Positions 59,701 to 64,000 of a stretch of DNA of 64,000 nucleotides are shown here, one piece after another (the stretch's first letter is position 1; each line of letters starts with the position of its first letter). The notes below the pieces were generated by a model. The model was not told the origin of the DNA. It did not search any database and saw only the letters and a list, made by a program, of their open reading frames with translations. The DNA comes from Jiangella asiatica (GTDB lineage: Bacteria; Actinomycetota; Actinomycetes; Jiangellales; Jiangellaceae). The stretch lies in NCBI RefSeq assembly GCF_004349065.1, contig NZ_SMKZ01000001.1:186001-250000 (forward strand), in the 5' to 3' direction. Position numbers and translations under genes: made by a program.

Positions 59701-59903
59701 GCGACATCGTGCTGACCTACAGCACGCCCGAGGAGCTGGCCGCGGCCGTCGCCACCCACCTGGCCGAGACTCCGGACCGGGCCGCCGCCCGGGAGAAGCT
59801 TTCGGAGCTCGTGCGGCGCGAGCACTCGTTCGACGCCCGCGCGGAGGAGCTGGTCGAGGCGGTCCGCAAGCTGCAGGCCGAGCGCCAGATCGTGCACCCG
59901 TAG
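56754..59903 (+). CDS. Large multi-domain glycosyltransferase
   Basis: A 1049-residue protein; the ATG at 56754 has GAGGAG 9 nt upstream. The N-terminal part (about 35-190) has three degenerate repeats of the form D-x-x-W-Y-x-x ... D-P-x-x-H-Y-x-x-x-G. A GT2 domain (about 225-470) carries S-V-V-I-P-T-K-D-R near 224, V-V-D-D-G-S-T-D-G and A-Y-L-D-S-D-N near 300. A second GT2-like region (about 470-700) lacks a clear DxD. The C-terminal 280 residues resemble CgeB-like GT-B enzymes, with L-F-V-G-N-A-R-G near 885 and L-M-S-N-R-L-F-D-L-A-A-C-G-A near 960. It probably adds several sugars in sequence. No signal or membrane segment is seen. Confidence 0.87.
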   Translation: MRLPVGRVRRLVKKVLPQAYVDDVARRRRIATSIRSSGLFDADWYREQLEEPIRDDVDPVDHYVTVGSATDISPNPCFVTEWYRDHPDSPKNLDVAPFIHYVNRGIARGLSPHPLFDPAFYAEAHPEAAKHRGGPLGHYLEVGWKDGVQPSAAFDVAGYRQSFGDVHGPPLADFARRTRRLMLESRGWEHLPRTAPSFDHDAADAFKQAVLAEYAQRAEEPPLVSVVIPTKDRRQGVLSAIESVLGQSYRNWQLIVVDDGSTDGTAEAIEPLLTDPRIELVRREQAGGVSVARNAGLAHARGEYVAYLDSDNTWVPEFLAVMVAFVRTRSLRFGYAVSELWEDKEDGRRGYRSLPFHREALLERNFIDCIVVMHERSLLDEVGAFDEDLRRNVDWDLFIRMSRVTDFEQAPFVATRYDAWEQRSDRITINELFGYRFVIRAKHLVDWDAVEAGLTRRGPGTVSVVIHAGEHAQTVTATVERLLEVTDHDLEVVVVDAKTSEAEGMRLQFLPVRFPNVRILRQTQRLSTELSRSIGAAQASGETIVFMTPDTWVEPGWLEPLTGALADGAAAAQPLVLLPDGTVWAAGVAFARGAHPHNLFRRFPGDAPEVVRPSSPAGLSPAVLAVRAADFAAVRGFDPLFVNDTDNPDLSLRLARETQRPLRYVPASLVSFSTTPERSLTASATTTATDNQELFTGRWQDTVGQDDVATWRSGGYSIVGYDGEAPTHWGFDPIVVHDRPQRPLRWAIKIGAPNVERRTNWGDWHFAIGLKQALERLGHEAVIDAKRAWYRPTSRFDDVALVLRGVSVYTVNPQQINLSWVISHPERVTRRELAAYDAVFAASAPLARRMSTDLGAPIQPLLQCTDKHRFRPVPGDPRRHHDVLFVGNARGMRASVGAALRAGIVPSVYGVRWRGLLPQGAWQGEYVPNDELPALYAGAGVVLNDHWDDMKTEGLMSNRLFDLAACGARVVSDEVHGMSDVFGDIVLTYSTPEELAAAVATHLAETPDRAAAREKLSELVRREHSFDARAEELVEAVRKLQAERQIVHP

Positions 59904-59912
59904 GGCAGCGCG

Positions 59913-61235
59913 TCAGCGCGCCGACGCGGCACCGGCGGCGTCGATGCGGGCGAAGTAGGAGAGGTAGGCCGGATCGACGCGGTCATGGTGCGCGCGTGTT
60001 GTGGCGCTCGGCGCGCGGCGTGACTCGGCGGCCAGCCAGCCGATGCGGCCGGTCTCGCCGGGCACCTGCAGGCCGCCGGCGTGCAGGGCCGCGTCCAGGC
60101 CCGGGCGACCTCGCCGGACCGTCCGATGCACGTTGCGGTCGTGGATGGCGTAGCCGTCGTCGCCGACGGTGACCAGGTCGCCGTCGCCGTCCGTCAGCAG
60201 TTCCAGGAGCGTCGACGCAGCGGCCAGCAGCGTCCTCGCGGAGAGCCGGTCGGTGGGCGCCTCGGTCGGCTCGCCCGGCGCGCACGCCGTCAGGTCCAGC
60301 GGCTCCAGGTAGGTCCGCCGCACCACCGTGCCGGCAACCGGGCGCTGGCCGTACCGGTAGCCGAGCACGAGGTCGCGCACGTGCTCCGGCCCGTACGACA
60401 GCTCCGGAGTCACGACGGTGGCCAACTCGCCGCCACCGTCGCGAACGGCCGCCCGCACGGCGTCGGCGCGGGTCGCGGCGCGGACCACCTCGATCCCGGC
60501 GGGCAGCCGGGCCGGCACGGTGTCGTCGTCGCCGGCCGCCACCACGACAGCCAAGTTCGGCCAGGTCTGGGCGCGCAGGTCACGCAGGACGGCGGTGAGC
60601 CCGCTGCCGGCCTCGACGACGGCCGTGACCGCCGACGGCGACGACGGCACGCCAGCGGCGCTGGTCGCGGTGAGCAGCGCCAGCCGCCGGGCGTCGACCG
60701 ACCAGTGCTCGCGCCGGTCCACGTCGGCGACGGCGGCCGGCGTCAACGCGGCGACCAGGTCGCCCAGGTCGCGCCCGAGCAGCCGGCGCACCGACAGCGG
60801 AAGGTCCGGGGCGAGCACCGGGACGCCCGCCACGAGCAGCTGGCGCAGCAGCGCGGCCAGCTCGACCGGCCCGGCGCCGGCACCGAAGGGCACCCGGACC
60901 GCGGCGTAGTCGCGCAGCGCGGCAAGCTCCGCCGGGGTGATCACGCCGCTCGGCGGGTAGGTGCCGACGCGGGTCCGGCCATGGGCGATGCGCAAACTGC
61001 GGTGCGGCGTGGTGCGCACCTCGGCGACCGGTCGGAGGACCCGGGAGCCGTCCCCCTCGAACGTGTCGAAACCCGCTGGTGAGAGTAGCGCGCTGTTGAC
61101 CGCGGGCAGCGGCGTCTCGGCGAGCGTGCCGGCGGCCGCGCGCAGGCTGGCGGGGTCCAAAGCGGCCAATCTGTCCCAGGTCGGGACAGACTGCCCAGGC
61201 GTTCGCGCTGGTGGGAGGTCGGTCTTGGTCGGCAT
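59913..61235 (-). CDS. Uncharacterised protein with a degenerate GT2-like domain
   Basis: A 440-residue protein from the ATG at 61235 (a GTG one codon upstream is possible). I do not recognise the family. The first 180 residues resemble half of a GT-B surface without motifs. Around 205-330, T-A-V-V-E-A-G-S-G-L, then A-V-V-V-A-A-G-D-D-D and A-T-V-V-T-P-E-L-S-Y follow the order of GT2 strands. However, the DxD and catalytic residues are not convincing. Composition is Ala/Val/Leu-rich with few lysines, typical of the host. It lies between two active-looking glycosyltransferases and is divergent from the next one. Confidence 0.7.
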   Translation of the reverse strand: MPTKTDLPPARTPGQSVPTWDRLAALDPASLRAAAGTLAETPLPAVNSALLSPAGFDTFEGDGSRVLRPVAEVRTTPHRSLRIAHGRTRVGTYPPSGVITPAELAALRDYAAVRVPFGAGAGPVELAALLRQLLVAGVPVLAPDLPLSVRRLLGRDLGDLVAALTPAAVADVDRREHWSVDARRLALLTATSAAGVPSSPSAVTAVVEAGSGLTAVLRDLRAQTWPNLAVVVAAGDDDTVPARLPAGIEVVRAATRADAVRAAVRDGGGELATVVTPELSYGPEHVRDLVLGYRYGQRPVAGTVVRRTYLEPLDLTACAPGEPTEAPTDRLSARTLLAAASTLLELLTDGDGDLVTVGDDGYAIHDRNVHRTVRRGRPGLDAALHAGGLQVPGETGRIGWLAAESRRAPSATTRAHHDRVDPAYLSYFARIDAAGAASAR

Positions 61236-61318
61236 CACGAGGCCCGGTAGGTTCTCCGTTTGGCGTCGTCGGCAGTGAACGGCGACCCACACAGTACCTG
61301 GCACCATCCGGAGGAACG

Positions 61319-62779
61319 ATGTCGACCACGGTCCGAACGCCTGCAGCAGTGCCCAAGCAGGAGTGGACGACCGTCACGCCGCCCGAGCTCGGCACCTGGA
61401 CGCCCGAGCTGAGCGTCACCGTCGTGCTCCCGGCCAAGGACTGCCAGGACGAGCTGAACCTCACCCTGGCCGCGCTGGCCGAGCAGACCTATCCGGCGGA
61501 GCTGCTGGACGTGATCGTCGTCGACGACGCGTCCGCCGAACCACTGCGGCTGCCCGCGGTGGCTCCGGAGCGGTCGCGGGTGCTGCGCCTGCCGCCCGGC
61601 GAGGGCCACGGCTCCGGCCGGGCCCGGCACGCCGGCGCCGAGGCCGCCACCGGTGACGTGGTGCTGTTCCTCGACGCCGACATCGTCGCCACCCGGACGC
61701 ACGTCGAGGCGCACCTGCGCTGGCACCACGCCGTCGCCGACGCCGTCGTCCTGGGCAGCAAGCTCTTCGTCGACTTCGACGACATCACCGTGGCCGACGT
61801 CCAGGCCGCCACGCGTGACGACCAGTTCGACCAACTGCTCGAAGGGCGCAAGCAGAAGCGGCACACCTGGTTCGAGGACTTCATCCGCGACGCCGACAAG
61901 CTCACGCGGTACGCGGAGGACACGTTCATCGCCGTCGTCGGTGCCAGCGTGTCCGCGCCGCGGGCGCTGTACGCCGAGAGCGGCGGGTTCTCCGCGTTCG
62001 GCCTGCGCGGCATCGTCGACACCGAGTTCGGCTACCGCATCTTCACCGCCGGCGCGGTGATCATCCCGGAGCCGCGAGCGCGCAGCTACCACCAGGGCGC
62101 CCGCAACTTCGCCGTCCGCGGCGACGAGATCAAGCGCGAGCGGTCCGGGCTGGCCGCCAACCACCTGCCGATCCCGCTGTTCCGCCCGGCCGACGTGGGG
62201 CGGATGTGGACGGTGCCGCGGGTGCACGCCATCGTGGACGCCACGGGTGGGTCTGCGGAGCAGGTGCAGCTCACCGTCGACAGCATCCTCGCCTCCGCGT
62301 TCACCGACCTGGTCGTGACGGTGTCGCCGTCGGCCGGACTGCCCCGGTGGGTCCAGGACTACTTCACCGCCGACGCGCGGGTCCGCTTCTCCGCCGAGCC
62401 GGTGCGCACGGGGTTCCCGGCGCCGTTCTCGCTGGTCGTGCCGGCAGGGGTGGCGATCGGCAGGGACGCCGTCGACGCGTTGCTGCGTGCCTCCGCCGAT
62501 GCGGGCGCCGGGCTGGTGCGGTCGACGGTGGTCGATGCCGCCGGGGCTGGGTCGGGGGAGGCCGCGGGCCCGCCCGTCGAGCTGTGGGCCACCCGGGCGC
62601 TGCACCGGTCGCGCCGGCAGGTCGCGTCGGGCGGGTCGCTGGACGAGACCGCCCGCCGGCTGTTCGGCGAGCACTGGCTCAGCGGCGAGGACCTCGGCGT
62701 GCGCCGCGCCGTCGTCGGCCTCACTCGTCAGGGCATGCTCGTCGACGCCTCAGCGGCAGTCGACCCACAGGCCTTCTGA
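61319..62779 (+). CDS. Family 2 glycosyltransferase
   Basis: A 486-residue GT-A glycosyltransferase. The ATG at 61319 is preceded by GGAGGAA. Motifs are V-V-L-P-A-K-D-C near 36, V-I-V-V-D-D-A-S near 65, V-L-F-L-D-A-D-I-V near 115 (DxD) and an E-F-G-Y-R-I-F-type segment near 240 replacing the usual acceptor-binding E/Q-D. The last 200 residues form a second, degenerate GT2-like unit similar in layout to the protein at 59913. It is soluble by sequence. The donor is unknown. Confidence 0.85.
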   Translation: MSTTVRTPAAVPKQEWTTVTPPELGTWTPELSVTVVLPAKDCQDELNLTLAALAEQTYPAELLDVIVVDDASAEPLRLPAVAPERSRVLRLPPGEGHGSGRARHAGAEAATGDVVLFLDADIVATRTHVEAHLRWHHAVADAVVLGSKLFVDFDDITVADVQAATRDDQFDQLLEGRKQKRHTWFEDFIRDADKLTRYAEDTFIAVVGASVSAPRALYAESGGFSAFGLRGIVDTEFGYRIFTAGAVIIPEPRARSYHQGARNFAVRGDEIKRERSGLAANHLPIPLFRPADVGRMWTVPRVHAIVDATGGSAEQVQLTVDSILASAFTDLVVTVSPSAGLPRWVQDYFTADARVRFSAEPVRTGFPAPFSLVVPAGVAIGRDAVDALLRASADAGAGLVRSTVVDAAGAGSGEAAGPPVELWATRALHRSRRQVASGGSLDETARRLFGEHWLSGEDLGVRRAVVGLTRQGMLVDASAAVDPQAF

Positions 62780-62837
62780 CGACGCCGCCCGCATCGCGCG
62801 CCGCTCCGTCCCTCGCGCACGTGGAGCGCGAGAACGC

Positions 62838-63893
62838 CTAGTTGTCCTGCCCACGGCTGGCGGTGAAGAACCGCGTGCGGCCGATCGTCCCGGCGTCGCG
62901 GAGGGTGACCCCGTCGGCCGGCTCGGCCAGCCAGTCGCCGGCGATGTCGGCCTCGTCCTCGCGGTTCACGTCGTCGAGCGCGACGACGGCGCCGTCGTTC
63001 AGGGCCCGGGCGAGCAGGGGGAACGCGGGGTAGCGCGACCGCGGCCCGGTGCTACGGGGTGGCCCGTCGACGAACAGCAGGTCGATGCCGCCGAGGTCGG
63101 CCCAGTTCTTGCCTTCGTACCAGTCCTGCGTCTGGTCGCCGACGGTGACCGGCTCCAGCGGCGCGACGCGGACCTGCGCGACAGACTCCAGGCCCTGCCG
63201 CGCCAGGGCGGTGCGGGTCAGCTCGGCGTAGCGCTCGTGGTGCTCCAGGGCGATGACGCGGCCCCGTCCGGCTCGCCGGCAGGCCAGCGCCAGCCACACC
63301 GTCGAGCTGCCGCTGCCGCACTCGACGACGAGGGCGTCGCCGGGCAGCCGCCGGACCAGTGAGGCCAGCCGGAGCACCGTGGTCGGGCGGGCCGCGTAGC
63401 CGCCGAACACCGGGACCTCGTCGTCCGGGCCGAGCATCGCGTACAGGTTGGTCAGGGCCGACAGCTCGGACAGCTGGTCCTCGGTGAGCGCCGTGACGAC
63501 CTCACCGCGCAGCTGGTCGTGGCGGGCGAGCAGCTCGTCGTGGCGGACGGCGGCGTCCAGGCGCTGGGCGCCGATGGCGGCCGCGAGCGCCCCGCCGCCG
63601 GGGTCGTCCTGCTTGGACTCGATGGCCTTCAGCGTGGTCGAGATGGCGTCGGTCGCCGAGGCCAGGTGCTTCAGCTGTGCGTCGAGCTTACGAGCGCGCT
63701 GCTCGGCCTCCCGGGCGCTGGCGCCGACGATCACCAGGCCGACCAGCGCGAGACCCAGCAGGGCCGAGATCGCCGCCTCGACGACACTGCCGTCGATCAG
63801 CGCGCCGACGGCGACCGCCACTGCCACCAGGGCGCCGAGCATGCCCAGGATCGGCCAGCGCGAGCCGAGAAGCGAACGTAGCGCCCGTAGCAT
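62838..63893 (-). CDS. Membrane-anchored class I methyltransferase-like protein with coiled coil
   Basis: A 351-residue protein. Two N-terminal hydrophobic helices (about 14-33 and 38-58) are followed by a charged heptad region (about 60-105), which is probably a coiled coil. The C-terminal domain (about 165-345) is Rossmann-like with motif I V-E-C-G-S-G-S-S-T near 189, an acidic motif II in I-A-L-E-H-H-E-R near 212 and L-L-F-V-D-G-P-P near 271. These are class I SAM-methyltransferase patterns seen in polysaccharide clusters. It would methylate a sugar at the inner membrane face (inference). The substrate is unknown. Confidence 0.8.
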   Translation of the reverse strand: MLRALRSLLGSRWPILGMLGALVAVAVAVGALIDGSVVEAAISALLGLALVGLVIVGASAREAEQRARKLDAQLKHLASATDAISTTLKAIESKQDDPGGGALAAAIGAQRLDAAVRHDELLARHDQLRGEVVTALTEDQLSELSALTNLYAMLGPDDEVPVFGGYAARPTTVLRLASLVRRLPGDALVVECGSGSSTVWLALACRRAGRGRVIALEHHERYAELTRTALARQGLESVAQVRVAPLEPVTVGDQTQDWYEGKNWADLGGIDLLFVDGPPRSTGPRSRYPAFPLLARALNDGAVVALDDVNREDEADIAGDWLAEPADGVTLRDAGTIGRTRFFTASRGQDN

Positions 63894-63941
63894 CGAATCT
63901 CCGTCGTCCGTTGATCGGATGAAGCACTCTACCGGCCGGAA

Positions 63942-64000
63942 TCAGCGCGCCGTCGCGTGCGCCATCCGCTCCAGGGAATGAACGAACAAGTCCGCGTCGG
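63942..64000 (-). CDS. 3' end of a gene running out of the window
   Basis: On the minus strand the last 19 codons of a gene are visible, reading D-A-D-L-F-V-H-S-L-E-R-M-A-H-A-T-A-R then TGA. The stop is 48 bp upstream of the methyltransferase-like start, so the two are probably co-transcribed. Too little is visible to assign a function. Confidence 0.45.
   Translation of the reverse strand, partial: DADLFVHSLERMAHATAR

Overview
The window is about 64 kb of very high-GC DNA. It has GTG and TTG starts, frequent 4-bp ATGA/GTGA overlaps, several probably leaderless genes and LytR-CpsA-Psr (LCP) proteins. All of this points to an actinomycete (Actinomycetota) chromosome; the genus cannot be read from the sequence with confidence. 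I saw no rRNA, tRNA, CRISPR array or intact transposase.

Layout. (1) 1-5.0 kb: a minus-strand catabolic operon with two TIM-barrel sugar isomerase/epimerase-like enzymes, a GntR/FCD regulator and a TRAP transporter (DctP, DctQ, and DctM cut by the window edge), with a palindromic operator candidate before the first gene. (2) 5.2-11 kb: an integrase relic, an acyl-CoA dehydrogenase, UDP-glucose dehydrogenase, an LCP protein, a SAM-hydrolase-like gene preceded by a methionine-rich leader peptide and terminator, and a thioesterase. (3) 11.3-35.3 kb: the core cell-surface glycopolymer locus. It holds a second LCP protein, glycosyltransferases, an ABC-2 exporter pair, the WlbB/WlbC/WlbA-type nucleotide-sugar genes, an SGNH lipoprotein, an asparagine-synthetase-like PP-loop enzyme, an acyltransferase-3/SGNH protein, UDP-GlcNAc 2-epimerase, a UDP-sugar dehydrogenase and an 886-residue fused glycosyltransferase. 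(4) 35.4-38.5 kb: secreted proteins, including a PGRP amidase with FG-GAP repeats, and a frameshifted relic. (5) 38.5-43.5 kb: a lower-GC scar with gene debris, then GtrA + GtrB facing a YfhO-like membrane protein, which resembles the three-component wall-polymer glycosylation systems of Firmicutes. (6) 43.5-45.7 kb: an epoxide hydrolase and a metallophosphatase joined head to head, both apparently lacking their 5' ends. (7) 45.7-64 kb: acetoacetyl-CoA synthetase, UDP-GlcNAc 6-dehydrogenase, an APH-type kinase, a secreted beta-helix/FG-GAP protein, the four dTDP-rhamnose genes on both strands, giant and small glycosyltransferases and a membrane-anchored methyltransferase-like protein.

How the genes fit together. 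Ugd, the 2-epimerase, two further nucleotide-sugar dehydrogenases and the WlbA/B/C-type enzymes could supply UDP-GlcA, UDP-ManNAcA and UDP-ManNAc3NAcA-type uronates. RmlABCD supplies dTDP-L-rhamnose. About ten glycosyltransferases assemble the chain, the Wzm/Wzt pair exports it, and LCP proteins probably attach it to peptidoglycan. The acyltransferase, PP-loop enzyme and GtrA/GtrB/YfhO set would decorate it. The product is most simply a teichuronic-acid-like wall glycopolymer (inference).

The most unusual non-coding signals are two. One is a promoter, Met-run leader peptide and terminator hairpin upstream of the SAM-hydrolase-like gene. The other is a family of six long intergenic hairpin repeats, each sitting at a gene 3' end.
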